NCBI GenBank assembly: GCA_030704615.1 | Contig: CM060734.1 | Location: 21,082,001 to 21,146,000, forward strand | Reading direction: 5' to 3' | DNA from: Takakia lepidozioides | Taxonomy: Eukaryota; Streptophyta; Takakiopsida; Takakiales; Takakiaceae | DNA length: 64,000 nucleotides | Shown: positions 23,728 to 36,424 of the stretch, in pieces | How positions within the stretch are numbered: position 1 is the first letter of the stretch | Layout of the letters: each line of letters opens with the position of its first letter | Made by a program: the position numbers and the translations under genes | Notes under the pieces: generated by a model | What the model was told of the DNA's origin: nothing | Seen by the model: only the letters and a program-made list of their open reading frames with translations | Database searches by the model: none

Positions 23728-24018
23728 TTTGTTTTGTTTTGTTTTGAGAAGTCCCAAACCGCGGGCCCAAGCCTTGGTGCTTGGTACCGTTGGAAAGCCC
23801 TCGGTGAGGAGGGGTGCATGGGCTTGGTCTCATGATTTTTGGACCTGCGGTGTGGAAGATGTGGAATTCCAAATACTTTGGGTCGCTGGAAATTCACCAA
23901 AAATAGCAAAAATGGCAAAGTGGGCATTCCTGGGACAATGGTTGGAGCCTCGACGGGAGAGATATCAAGGGAAAGGTCTCCGGTTCAAATCTGGTCGTAG
24001 GCTTTGTGGAAAAAAAAA
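23728..24018 (+). mobile_element. SINE-like repeat copy
   Basis: Same order, with CCGGTTCAAATCTGG followed by an A-rich tail (GTGGAAAAAAAA). Confidence 0.7.
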
Positions 24019-24289
24019 CTTACTTAGATGACATTGGACACTTGGGCCAACGGCACAGGCTACCCTAGAGGTCGCATTTGGGCCTCGACATAGGAGACAC
24101 ACTTGGATACATAGGGGATTGCAGAGGGACTTAGATGACACTTGACACTTGGGCCAACGGCACGGGTTACCCCTAGAGGTCGCATTTGGGCCTCGACATA
24201 CGAGATGCACTTGGATACATAGGGATTTGCACTTGGACTTAGATGACACTTGACACCCTGGCCAACGGCACATGCTACAAAATTGCTAC

Positions 24290-24645
24290 CCTCCAACTTG
24301 AAACATCTAAACAAAGAAAAAAAATCGTCTTAAAGCGGAGATACAGGTGCATCCATTTAAACAATCCCTAGTCAATGGAAGTCAATGTTCCTCCAAACCA
24401 CGTAGTTCCAAGCTTGAGTAGTCACGCACCTTTACACACCCTTGGGAAGAACACAAGTGTAACAACTGTTCACTATGAGTGCTACCACTGGCTCCTTCAC
24501 AAATACCCTAGTCACAAATACAGCCAACCACATGAAGGCAGTAATCGACAGCCTAAGTGGCTCTTAGTTACATTGGCTGCACGGGAGGCTTCTCTCTAAA
24601 TCTCTAGGAAAATTACTAATATATAACGAAATACTAAAATAATGA
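24290..24645. other. intergenic, upstream of the GIP1-like gene
   Basis: No repeats or genes recognised; a short ORF (24,375-24,599) has no recognisable domain. Confidence 0.4.
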
Positions 24646-24647
24646 TA

Positions 24648-24745
24648 ATATATATATATATATATATATAAGATAGAATATAAAAAATAAAAATAGCTGC
24701 TTTATTTTTAGAAGAAAAAAAAGAGAGAGAGAGAGAGAGAGAATG
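24648..24745. repeat. TA and GA microsatellites
   Basis: A (TA)n run at about 24,650-24,672 and a (GA)n run at about 24,722-24,742 lie 250-350 bp before the GIP1-like start codon, in the promoter or 5' UTR region. A (GT)n run is at about 24,861-24,880. Confidence 0.85.
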
Positions 24746-24995
24746 ACAATGGTATAAAATAGACCTCGTTTGTAGGAAAAGGGAAGAGAGCAGAGTCCCG
24801 CCCTGTATGTGTGTGTGCGTGCGTTAGGGTTTGGAGCTCTCTCTCATCCCAGCTGCTGCTGTGTGTGTGTGTGTGTGTGTTTGTTGCAGGGGTTTGTGCT
24901 CCATCAGGTCATGCTGTAGCTGGAACCAGCAGAACCCTCGGCCCTCACCTTCCTGCGGAGAGAGGGAGGAGAAGAGGGAGGAAGAAGGGGAAGGA

Positions 24996-27900
24996 ATGAG
25001 CAGCAGCAGGGCGGGGATGGGAGGGGGTGGGGGCACCTCGGCAGGAATACCTGCCAATGCCCGGAAGGTGGTCCAGAATCTGAAGGAGATAGTGGATAAC
25101 AGTGATGATGAGATCTACGCAATGCTTCAAGAGTGTAACATGGACTTGAACGAGACTGCACAGCGCCTCCTCAATCAGGGTCCTCCTCTCTGCTCCTTGC
25201 ATTTGTGCTGAGCCAGCTGTATTCTGTCGTGTCTGAGAGATTATCTAGCCTGCGTTGTTTCTCACCTCTTTCAGTTTGTCGTTTTCATTGGTGTCCTCTG
25301 TTTAGCAAGTTAGCTCACCCCCTTGTCTTTGACATTGTCATGTCCTGGCAAGTAATGCATTGCATATATTTTTGTCCCAACTATCTGGTTCTTATAGGAG
25401 TAGCTCCGTTGCTTTGACCCGGCGGTAGGTAATACTGTCATCTCTTGTAGTTCTCTCGGATTATATACACGGGGCTATTTGAAGCATTCTATTTCCACTA
25501 TGTTGTCTACTTTCAATCTCAGTGTGTCTTTTGATGACACTGGAAGTGTTCCTGTGGTTTAGAAGGGAACTTGTTTCCTTATCATTTCGTTAGACTCTTA
25601 GTGTCTGATTCGCGACCGTGAGCTTTCTGGCAAGTCCTATATCTGAGCCTGACCTCAGTAGTGTCCCTCATCTGTATCCATTCTATTTTTCTGTCCGAGT
25701 AGTGTGCTTTTTTGCGGAGTTGTTGGAATTGGCCCTAAATTGTTTTTGCTCTGGTGCATGAACGCCAGCTATTTGAAGTCCCGGTTGGTTGGAAACTTCT
25801 GATTTAGTTTGCACGCTTGTTGATTATATGCTTGTTTTTCTTTCGCTGGATTTTGCAGGAGGTATTGGAGCTGCGCCTTTCTTCTCGTGTCAAGCTCCTC
25901 AAGTAGCTAACTATGTTGTTTGTCTCTCTTCCACAGACATGTGTCTCTATATGTTGGGTGCTGATATTTTCTGTTTTGGCTGGTGCAGACCCCTTCTTAG
26001 AAGTGAAGCGGAGGCGAGATAAGAAGAAAGAGGTGAGTTACTCATTTTTTTTCATTTCAGTTGCAATGTATTGACATATATCAGAAAGTAGCTGTAGATC
26101 TTCATGCCTCCTGCAGACCTGACAACAATCTGTACTGTCTATTTATCAAATTGCAGCAGGTCAGTTCTAGCCATTTCCTCATGAGTCAGGCTTATGAAGA
26201 CAAGCTTGATTTTTTTTATCCTGATAAGGGTACGGAAACAAGGCATTTAGGGAGGATCGCTGATGTATTCCATTCCAATACCTTTTCTTATGGGTGCACA
26301 TGCATCATCATCTGCTTACCTCATATGCTCATTAAAGGTCTCCAAATGCTTGCATCACAGTCGTTGGAATCTGGAGGGTGCTATGTGTCTGACAATTGGT
26401 TGCACCCGTTCTGGGTATTAGGATTCCCACACCAAAATGCCCTCCACTAGTGGCACAATTGAGGCCTCTTTTTCACATTCATCCAGTTGAAGGGATGCCC
26501 TAACCTAGTAATTGCAAGATACTAAGCCAGGAGTCAAGTTTTCAACCCTACATGACTCAGAACAGGAATGGTCCATAAGATCAAATCTCAGTATCGTAAA
26601 CCAAGCAGAGATGGCTAGATTCACAGCAGAGAACTGTTGTGCTCGGATGGAGTGCACCTCAAAAGACCACTACCTATCCAGTATATGATAAGGTCCAAAT
26701 GTTATCCAGATGATTCTGGATCAAGCCAAGTGGACACCATACTCTGCTGTCAGCAAGTATGGTTAGAGGTGTAATTTTAAGTTGGTGCTAAGTTGTCAAT
26801 TCCCATTCTAAGTACAATTAATGCAGTGAAGCCAGGTACTCCCTATCATTGGCTTTTTATGCCTGGTTATGAAACCTCTTCCTCACAGCTCCGATATCAT
26901 CGTTGTGAACTGTGCTTTTGATGGATTGGGAATTTGTGTTGTACTGGACAGCCTCATTGAAGAGGAGACCCTGTAGTGCAGTGGGAAAGAATAGTACAGG
27001 AGATCTTGCTGCCTCATGGATGTTTATGCATAGTGTTAGATTGTGTCTGGACATCACCATCTTTGAGTACAGGGAGGTATGGACTGGTGAGTGAGGGATA
27101 AGTGTTGCTGTAGATTGGAGGAAACAAGGACTCAACAGACATGCGAGGAAGGCTTGGCAGTGGAGGCAACACCTTCCGAGGGGGCCGTGGTGGTGCTGGC
27201 AGGGGAAGTTTCAGCTCCCGACATTCTTCCTTTGGTTAGTCTTCTTTCACTCAATTCTCCATGTTGGATTCGTGAGAGACAGTCACCAAGTCTGTACCAC
27301 TTTGTCAGTTTACGGGTTCAAGATGAATCCGTGTTTGTTGTTTTGTTTGTTTCCATGCCTATTTTGTCCTTTATTTATTTATTTATTTTAGGGTCTCTTT
27401 TTTTCTTTTCTTTGCTGTTTGTTTCTGGTTTTCTCTTCTGAACCATAGATCAGATCTTCTCAGTGCTTCTTTTGTGGCTACCTTTAATTGTAAGTATGCT
27501 CGATACTTCTAAGGATGTCTTGAATTTCAACGCACCTCTGAAGGTTGTTTTCCTAGCTGTTCAAACAAGATCTCTACGTTGATGCAGTGCCTATGTGATG
27601 AACTCCTTGTCTTGTTTGAAGGCTAATTTGGCATGATAAACCTTTGTGTTTGATGTTGGCATTTGTAGAGCATCCTGGTGGACGTGGCAGGCCACTAGGA
27701 ACAAGGGAGAATGGTGTTCATCGCAGTCCAAGAGGCCCCAGTACAGTCTCCACTCCTGCTTCATCCATTCCCATTTCGTCCTCTCCATCGCATGTTCCAC
27801 ATATGGCTGTATCTTCTGGCGCAAGGTGAGAACAGAGGCCTACATGTGTAGATGTGCGAGTTATCTGAAGAGGTAGTGGTCTGCCAGGAGTAATTAGTCT

Positions 27901-30900
27901 TGGATCATGGAAGCTGCTGCTTTGCACTGTACTGTGGTTGGCATGCATGAAGATGAAGGTTCTTGTCAAGTGTTCAGTGTCTATGAATTTCTGGATGCAG
28001 CCAGTAAAGTGCTTTTGTTTGAATTTCCATATTTGCAGTTCTGCAGCAACAACCACTGGCAGCTCAGCAGGGCTTGCAAATGGAAGTGCCCTCTATTTCC
28101 GGTCATCACCAGTTTCCCAAGGGACATGGGGCTCAGGACATGCAACCATGGCGGACATACTCAAATCCAATGGACCTTCACCGGCCCCACCTATTTCAGC
28201 CCAGGCTCTTGCGGTAGTGCAGCCTGCTCTGAGCCAGCCTTACGTGCCAGCTGCACCCATTGTGTCTCCAACCATGTCATCTGGATTTTACTCCTCTGCT
28301 ACAGATCCAGTGCTTCATCCATCTCTGGATCCCCGTGCCTCTAGTGGGCAAGGTGCAAAACGTGATCTAGGAACTGTGGGAAATCAACGGCCTATTGGAG
28401 ATCGCCCTTCAGCTTCTCTCTCTGTTGATGTTGGCTCTGTCTCAGCTTCTCCATCGCAGGGCTCGCAGGTGGCACAGACCATGGTGCCACTAGCTGCTTC
28501 AAGTAGCCTGGAGACAGATCTGGAAGTGCAGGCACTCAGGCCATCTACCAGAGCTATCTCTGCTTCTCCGCAATTGTTGCAAGAACTCCCTCTTGATGAC
28601 CCTGTTGTAGCAGGTCCTGGCAGCTCTACAGAGTCGCTATCCCACCAGGCTGGAGGGACTGTACCCTCAGGCATGGCAGGATCTACAGGTTCTCGAGCAG
28701 TAGTAAGTGGAAGTCAGTTCAATGGCAGATCTGTTTATCCTTCTCAGCAACATCCTGTCGGCTTGCAGAAAGGTAGAGCAGCATGCTCCTTGGTTGTCCG
28801 ACATGTCATAGGCGTTTCTGGAGGTTGTTTGTGATAAAACTAATATGTTTTGTTCTCACTACTTTTTCTCCTTGTGATCATAGATGGCATATTGGTGCCC
28901 AAAATGTCCAATGTACGAGTCAGGTGGTTTCAGATATGTAGTTAAGTTTGAGCCATTTGTTCATCAAATCATGGAGTTTGTCCACCTAAAATGCTGTGGG
29001 CATCATGCTCACATGAAATTTTGTATGGAATGGAGAGCAGCAACTGGATCTGGGTTGGAATGGAAGCCCAAAGCGGCAGTGCAGCACTCTCTTGGTGTGG
29101 TAACAGAGCTACCAACACCATCAACAATGGTAGGGGAGACATCAATGAATCTGCAAGCTCTCAGCATCCAGGATGACCAGCCTGTCATCATTCCCAATCA
29201 TCTCCAGGTGCCTGAAGCAGATCGCACGCGCTTGAGCTTTGGCAGTTTTGGGGCAGGCTTCGGAACCAGTTTTGGGACAAGCTATGGGGCTGAGGATGTT
29301 AGCAACGGTTCAGTCACAATCGCAGAGGTTACTCCAGCCATTGAGACTCCTGTTGAGCAGCCTGACCCTTCCAGGTATTATCACTTGGTGTGATGTAGGT
29401 GTGGAGCACTTTATATTACAACAATGTGGGGGTTTTGGATATGTGCGACCATCTCTCCAACAAGAAGTTGATTAAGAGGACTAACTTGTGGCATTGCATG
29501 ACTGTTCTGTACAGTGTCCAAGCACCAGTACCTGTGGCTCAGAGCTATGGGCATCAAGCAGTAGGAATGCCTGTGGAGAATACAGCTACCAGCAGTGAGG
29601 TGGTCGCTGTCAGTCTACCAGCCACAGTGGCTCCACAGCTTGAGCTTCCCAAACCTGAGCCATTGGTGCAGCAACCTTCTCATTATCCATATTTGCCAGC
29701 TGTTTCTACGTACCCTGTATTTGGCTTGATGCCTCAGCTTCCTGGTGGCCAGTATGCATATGATCCAGCTGATTCTCAACCACAGGATGTTTCACGTGTG
29801 CCAAGCATAATGGTACACCCCTGACGTTTTTGTCAAAGCCTCTTTTAAATTTTTGACCATTGCTCAGATGAGATTTGTCCCAGAAAGCCCTACCCTGCCG
29901 CCTGCTGTAAGGATTACCATTTTGGTAACACCAGGAGTCTGGTTGAGTCTTGTTCTAGGTTGGACAACATCAAGATGTTCACCATCATTTTTTTGTCCTG
30001 GATATGATCCACTAAGATCACATTACATGCCTTTGTATCCGATTCTGGTAAGAGTCCATCGTCCAGCATAGAGAAGGTGCTACATGCTGATGTAGGTGGC
30101 TGATGCTGTTTTGGGGTGTGATTCAGCAACCATACTCAGATCCAACTACAAGCTACTATACTCCAGGTTTTCGACCAGGGACAGATGGAGACGCACGGTA
30201 TTCTTCATTCATAACATCCAATGCAGCAAGCAAGTATAATGGGAATATGGGTCTCATAGCTGGCCCTAGTCTTCCATCTTCTCAAGAGGTGAGGGAGCTT
30301 CTGCTCTAGTTCATACTTGGTATTGGTAAAGATTGAAGAAGTTGCAGAATGAGCCATGTGGGCTGCTGTGGTGTTGTGCAGAGTGGGACCTCCATGCTGC
30401 AGCCAAGCGTGCCACCCACATCGCAACCTGGCAGCAATGCCCAGGCTGCTCCAAGCATGCCTCAACATGCACTATCCATGCATGCCTATACAGCGCAGGT
30501 GCCACTAGCCCATTATGGGAATGTTCTTGGTTACCAATATCTTCCATCCAGCTACACATACATGCACTCGCATTATCAGCACAACTACAGCCCAGGTAAC
30601 AGTGGGTATGGACAGCCACCCACGGGCTCCACTTATCCTCTTTCTGCTGCAACAAGTTACCCACTAGGTGGGGCTGCACCTGTCAAATATCCATTGCCGC
30701 AGTATAAGGCAGGCTCTGGCACAGGCAATGCTCCCCATTCTGCTGCTACTGGCGGTTATGGAGGCTTTACAGCAGCACCTTCAGGATATGCCACCAACGC
30801 CGCTGTATCAACTGGTAATGCAACCGGCTATGATGATGTTGTTGGCGCTCAGTACAAAGACAACAACACTCTCTACATCCCCAACCAGCAGGTGAAGTCT

Positions 30901-31984
30901 CATGGCCTTTTGGTCTGCTTCTGCCCGGTGTAGAATACTGGAACAGGTTATTTGGCTTGTGGTGTGTTTACTTTTTTATCTTGTTTTTGTTTTGTTTTGT
31001 TGGTCTCCTTTGTGCCATAGGATCAAAGCTGGTGCATGCCTTTAGGTGGGTATTCGAGCCATTTGTTATTAGCTATGAACGGATACATCTGTCCATCTGT
31101 TATCTGTGCCAGTGACACTGAGTGTTCGTGAAAGTGTGTGCTTCATGGTTAAGAATTTGAGTAAGGATGATGCCTGAGGAGAGAGATTACCTGGTGTAAG
31201 GATGTTGAGCCAAGGAGGTGGCAAGACATCTACCTAGTAATCTATTGACTTGGAGCTAACTTCTTGTGTGAGGTATTTTATAAATGAAAAGTATTTCCCA
31301 TAAATGTACATCAAGTGCATTCTTAAGAACTTTTCATCCATGAGCAGATTCTGATACCATGGATACACTGTATTGTCACTGCACATAGTATCTGATGGCA
31401 GCCCATATCTGTTCAGGCTCATCCTCTCACGTTAAGGGAGATATTGCAGGTGGCTGTGTATATTCAGCTACCTAACAATCTGTTAACTTTTAATGCATCT
31501 GTTACTAGGATGATGGTCTTGGTACTTGGGGTAGATCTATGTAAGCTATGTAGATGTTACAAGACTGGACGAAATGGCTGGTCTTGCATCCAGATCAAGA
31601 CCAATTGGCTTCTTGGACTGGATTTTGAATGAAATGTTCATCGTGGGGGTGGTCTTTGCACCACAGATGGAGGGCTCGACAGTGTGGATTCAGACTCAAA
31701 TGCTGCGGGACATGGGGCCTACAACAGGCATGCAAGGAAGTTCCTACTATAATCTGCCAGGCCAAGGCCAGCACAGTGCTTATGCTCATACACAGCAACC
31801 CACACATGGGCATGCGCACCCAGGTGCAGCATATCCAAATGTTTACCATCCTTCACAGTCAGGCCCTGCTCCCACTGCGCAGCAGTTGCTGCAACAACCC
31901 CAGGTTGGAGGTGTTGGTAGTGCACAAGCTGGAGTCTATCAGCAACCACAACGCCTGCAACAGACGTGGACCAATAACTACTAA
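24996..31984 (+). CDS. GIP1: GBF-interacting protein 1 (GIP1)-like protein, 11 exons
   Basis: Exons: 24996-25179, 25989-26032, 27114-27234, 27669-27825, 28039-28772, a small exon from 28884, one of about 29041-29374 (this boundary is unresolved), 29515-29812, 30127-30288, 30382-30891 and 31667-31984 (TAA). Reading phases agree across all other junctions. The product is about 950-970 residues. The N-terminus is the plant GIP1 domain: PANARKVVQNLKEI, DDEIYAMLQECNMD, LNQDPFLEVKRRRDKKKE. It is followed by a Gly/Arg-rich segment (exon 3), a long Ser/Pro/Gln-rich disordered region, the conserved EWKPKA block, HLQVPEADRTRLSFGSFG, Tyr/Pro-rich repeats and the typical end EGSTVWIQT ... YYNLPGQGQH ... 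VYQQPQ. In Arabidopsis GIP1 binds G-box-binding factors and promotes their DNA binding; a nuclear cofactor role is inferred here. The gene looks intact. Confidence 0.9.
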
Positions 31985-32750
31985 CTGGGGTGATTTGACT
32001 TGATTACATTGATGCTGAGTGAGACTTCTTTCTGGATGGCAGTGAGAAGGCCAGTAGGAGGCTTGGTGTAGCTGGATAGGCAGAATTAGCTGGGGCCAAG
32101 AGGAGGCCTGAGAAGAGTGTACATACAAGTTTGACGAAAATGGTAGAATGTCGATGGCAAATTCAAATTGAAGTCTTTGCCAGACACATGCATTTGATCA
32201 GGATGGTGTGTCACAGGCCCAACAACAGATTGACGACATACATTGGTGCGCAAGCTCCTAACACTGTACCGTTGCATACTGTCGTGCCCATGTATCAGTC
32301 TGACCACTGGTTTTAGCGGTTGCTGGATGCCTTTGTAATTGTGTAGTTTTCTCCTGTGGCTCTTTCTCGTGAGTTCACTAATCTCCTCTGGCCGGTCACT
32401 CTGGAGCCAGTCGCCTTATTTGTCGTACATCATGGTCATTGTGTAGTCAGTACATGGTTTGGCATGACCAAATAGAGGTCCACAACTCCAAGGCTTTGTT
32501 GACTATGGGCCTCTAGGCTACAGAAGGCTCCAAGGAGTTGACGTCTCGGTACTAGACTGTTGTCAGTAGTCCAGTTTTAACCCTTGTGAAATAGGGAACC
32601 ATTATAAACTTATTTTAGTAAATTATAGGTCTCATCTCTTATGTAAATGTGGTATCAGAAGATCGTCCTTGGCAACAAACATTGCCTGCACCTGCAGCTT
32701 AAGTTCACTTAGTTGCTGTTGATTGGGCTTTGTGGAAGACTATGCTGGTT
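31985..32750. other. 3' UTR and flank of the GIP1-like gene
   Basis: No new gene seen. The 3' UTR probably covers the first part; no clear AATAAA signal was pinned down. Confidence 0.4.
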
Positions 32751-32754
32751 GAAG

Positions 32755-33205
32755 AATGTCAGGTTTTGCTTAAGAGCTTGTATCAGTCTTCCAAACTTGA
32801 GGGGTGTTAAGTCAGAATATTCTAGTGTGTTGTGCAGGGTCATCAATGACTATGCAGGATTGGTGCTTCGCTTGTCTAAGTCTTACAAACTTGAGGGCCA
32901 ATGGATGTATGTCAGAATATTCTAGTGTGTTGTGCAGGATCACTCAATGACTATGCAGGATTGGTGCTTCTCGGTTCTTAAGAGCTTGTATAAGTCTTAC
33001 AAACTCGAGGGCCGGCGGATGTATGTCAGAATATTCTAGTGTGTTGTGCAGGATCACTCAATGACTATGCAGGATTGGTGCTTCTCAGTTCTTAAGAGCT
33101 TGTATAAGTCTTACAAAATTGAGGGCGGGTGGATGTATGTCAGAAGCCTCTAGTGTGTTGTGCAGGACCACTCAATGACTATGCATGATTGGTGCTTCTC
33201 AGTTC
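32755..33205. repeat. tandem repeat, about 4 units of 100-118 bp
   Basis: Units share AGAGCTTGTAT(A/C)AGTCTT, CAAACT(T/C)GAGGG, ATGTATGTCAGAA, TCTAGTGTGTTGTGCAGG and CAATGACTATGCAGGATTGG. The two middle units are almost identical, showing recent amplification. Confidence 0.85.
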
Positions 33206-34335
33206 TGGAAGCATGTGCAAAGATATGTCATTTGGCCTTCCAATGAGATTCTGGGGCCCAAATTTTTGGATGCTCGCAAAGGAGACAACCAGTGGGATGT
33301 GCGCTTCAGTCATGTCATGAAAGGGGTGGTGTGCCACCTAAGTGGACATTGCTTCATGTTTCATCTCCCTAATCGAATGGAATGTCTATTGGACCAGTAA
33401 GTATTTGAGATAAGTTCGATGCATGGAGAAGTAACTCATCTCTGGTTTGATGGTCCTGTGCAAGATGAACAGGTTTCCTGAGTTGTGGGTTAGCTGAGTT
33501 CACGGTTATGAAAGGGGTATGGTTGCCAATAGATTATACTCATGGCCGGTTTGCTGACTTGTGTAGCATGTTTACCTTTTGATAACCTCTTTTAACCTCC
33601 CCTGAGTTTTTGTTTGACAAGTTTTCAGCTCTCAAGAGTTATTAGAGTCCTATGAAACTTTTGGCCTCGCACGAAGTTCTGTATTAGTTTTGAACTTGGA
33701 AGATCTTTCTTTATTTCAGGCTGTGCCTTTTATTCAGCGTTTGTTTCAGTGGAGAATGGAGCTTTGGTTCAGGACCAAAGATCCTGAACTAAAATTTGTT
33801 GAATAGATTCAGTAAAGCTCTTGTGAATGTGGTGCCCACTCTGATGGAGTTCTTGTGAAGCCCTCATTGCTCAATTTCCATGTGCTTCCAAATTGAACTT
33901 ATGGGTCAGCCTAGCAGGGGCAATAGTCCTCAAGGCCCACATGTCATTTTATTGGTAGTTATCAATGGCCTGTCTTTCAATACAAACCAAAGCATCACAA
34001 CAGATATCTCAAATTGACCTTTTCAATTGATTCTCAACCCCTAGAGGCTGAAGCCCTTTTTCCCTAAACTATTTAGTTTCTTGCAAACCAAAAATGTTTT
34101 CTGCTTCATGTCATACATCCCAATCTTATCTGATGCACCACAATACTAATACTAAGGGTAGACTAGAAACCTTCAATTCCCATACACATTATGATACCGC
34201 TACCTTATTCATCTTTGCTCTACTTCTATTAATTTATTATGTCATGGTTTGTGTTTTTTTTGGGGCCCTGCATGTGCAGAGCCCCTTAGGTACTAGTAAG
34301 TAGTAAGTAAGTCTCTTCCTTGCTTCGCATAAAAT
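33206..34335. other. intergenic, nothing recognised
   Basis: AT-leaning non-coding sequence between the tandem repeat and the truncated Copia element. Short ORFs have no recognisable domains. Confidence 0.45.
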
Positions 34336-34339
34336 AGTA

Positions 34340-36011
34340 TCAGCTTTTTCGGGAGTAGTCGTCGGTGAAGACCACGAAATATCTGGATCCACTTAATGAT
34401 GGAGTTGGCAGGGGTCCTACCAAAGCAGAATGAATAAGTTCTGCAGGTGCAGATGCCCGATTATTCGAATGGCGTGGAAAACGTTCTTTGTGTTGTCTGC
34501 CGGCAAGGCAGCTCTCGGATACTATCTTCAATTTTTGGTAAGCCCAAGACCCTGTTGAGTTTGGACAAATGGCTGACTAGAATGATTATGGTGACCAAAT
34601 CTTCAATGCCATAAATCTCCGGTGCTTCCTATATCTACACTACTGATCGGACGATGAGGCTCAAATTTGTAAAGTCTGTTAATTGGATCTCTGTAGCCTA
34701 CAGCAATAATGCTCCTGTTGTCAAGATTGTCTAAAATCCAACAATGTGTATTGGAGAAAATAACAATGTTACCAGTATTGGTGATAGCCCTACTGATATC
34801 AGACTCTTTTTCAATGTCAGCACATGCAGAACATTTGTCATGTTTATATCGCCAGAATCAGTTTTCACGGTTGAGGTACCAACACCTTGGATGCTGTGAT
34901 TTTCTCCTCCAGCAGTTTTGATGTTCTTCTCTGCACTACTTTCTCCAAACTGACTTACACTTTCTCTAGAACCAGTGACATGAGCTGTGGCTCCACTATC
35001 CATATACCATGGCTGAGGAGAGTTAACGTAACCTGAGATTTTTGACAGTGCTGCATCAAGGTTCTGTACTGCGTTGGCATATGCATTATGATTAGGCTGA
35101 CCTCTTCCTACATTAAATTGCGCTAGCATATTAGGCTGGACAAAGCACTCTGCAGTAATATGACCCGCCTGGCCGCAGTTGTAACAAATAATTCGAGCTC
35201 GTCCAAAGCTTCTCCCAAATAGGTCTCTTCCGCCTCTAAAACGTAAGTTCCTTCCTCGAGAAAATCCACGTGGACGGAAACTATTTGGATTCGAGAACTG
35301 ACCTTGCAACTGTCCACCATTGAAAACTCTTGATTGAAATCTTGCAGCTCTGTTGAAATGGGCTGCCGAGGCTTCTTCATCACCTAGCTGAGATGTTTGC
35401 TGCTCCTAGCGTGCTGCTTTGGTTAACAGTTTGGCTGTTAACTGATCGAATGTAAGTACAATGTCTAGATTACACAGGGTTTGAACAAAACCCTCATAAC
35501 TCCTTGGCAAACCATTGAGTATGAGCTGACAGATGGACCTATCTGGGACATTCTCTCCTAAGGACAACAACTTCTTCAAATCTGTTGTTTTGTTGATGTA
35601 CTCTTCCATAGATCCTCCTTCTGGCGTCTTGAGCGAATGAAGCTTGTTCATCAGCATGAGTAGATGTGACTGATTGCCAGATGTGAACTTGTGACGCAAG
35701 CCATCCCATGTTTGTGCTAGATCGGTGAAAGTTGACACAAATCCTAGTAGATTATCTGCTACTGATAGTTGTATGCCTGACAAAGCAAGATTCTTTGCTT
35801 TTCTCATCGACTGCTCAGAGTACTGCGTTCCAACCACGACTACTCGAAAATTTGTAGGCTGAATATGGTTCTCAGTAAGATCCCATATATTCTCTCTCCT
35901 CAATATGGCTTTCATCTTCAGCTGCCATATGTAGTAGTTATTGATACCAACCAACTTGTTTGCTTCCCCGATTGACATGCTACCATGATTCCCCTGTGCT
36001 TCTGCCATCAT
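34340..36011 (-). pseudogene. Ty1/Copia retrotransposon gag-protease-integrase remnant
   Basis: ATG at 36011. Gag (36011-35406) has the plant Copia/UBN2 pattern (KLVGINNYYIWQLKMKAIL; TWDGLRHKF; a MEEYINK region). The frame continues past a TAG at 35406 into an Arg/Gly-rich stretch, the CCHC knuckle CYNCGQAGHITAEC, and the protease start WYMDSGATAHVTG. A frameshift near 34,790 follows. At 34,531-34,340 an integrase piece (ELIHSALVGPLPTPSLSGS, YFVVFTDDYSRKS) is readable. The element is cut off at about 34,340; the integrase core end, reverse transcriptase and RNase H are missing. The family inserts copies through reverse transcription; this copy is dead. Confidence 0.9.
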
Positions 36012-36171
36012 GACTATTCTCTCGGATACTCAGTTTGAAGGAACAATGCTCACAACAAAAAACTTACTTTATGGAAAGAGAAAAGAAGAAAGGAGCAGTG
36101 CTCACTTTCAACACTCATTCACAAGTCTAGGAACATAGTTCACTAGAAAATAAACTATTTTCAAGGTGGAC

Positions 36172-36183
36172 GCTCTGATACCA
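36172..36183 (-). other. Copia primer-binding site
   Basis: The minus strand reads TGGTATCAGAGC, complementary to the 3' end of initiator methionine tRNA, the usual primer of plant Copia elements. It abuts the LTR. Confidence 0.85.
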
Positions 36184-36424
36184 TGTTGGCGATTGTACCT
36201 CATAAGATTTACATTCAACTGAAGAACTGTGCAACAGTCCTTGAATATATATCTAGAGTATTCCACAGAACGGTGGACACGTTCCTCCCATGGCAAGGTA
36301 TACACGTACCTTCCACAGTAAGGTGTACACATTCTTATACTAATATAAGCCTGCATTAATACTTGAACAGATATCTACAATGGTTAGTTCGATAAGCAAT
36401 GAGATGAGAGCACATAAGCTAACA
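36184..36424 (-). mobile_element. Copia 5' LTR (about 241 bp)
   Basis: It lies immediately upstream (minus strand) of the primer-binding site and has TG...CA ends in either reading (plus: TGTTGGCGATTG ... AGCTAACA). The partner LTR is lost with the truncated 3' half, so age and target-site duplication cannot be read. Confidence 0.75.

Larger units (their letters stand above)
19450..24290. repeat. inverted block of minisatellite units and SINE-like repeats
   Basis: The left half (to about 21,760) carries units such as GGCCCAAGTGCGACCTCTAG, CCGTTGGCCC and AAGTGCGTCTCCTATGT in plus orientation. The right half (from about 21,840) carries the reverse complement (CACTTGGGCCAACGGCAC, GGAGACGCACTTGGATACAT). 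Six SINE-like copies sit inside, three in each orientation. The innermost pair (21,425-21,735 and 21,860-22,160) is nearly symmetrical about 21,797. Outer pairs are offset by a few hundred bases, so the palindrome is imperfect. Open frames here are repeat artefacts. Confidence 0.8.

Noticed and set aside
20337-24314. Many 60-140-codon ORFs in the minisatellite block
   Set aside because: They repeat the same peptides with the DNA repeat period and occur on both strands; not genes.
24824-25202. Minus-strand ORFs over GIP1-like exon 1
   Set aside because: Antisense shadows of the real exon; they encode low-complexity Pro/Ser sequence.
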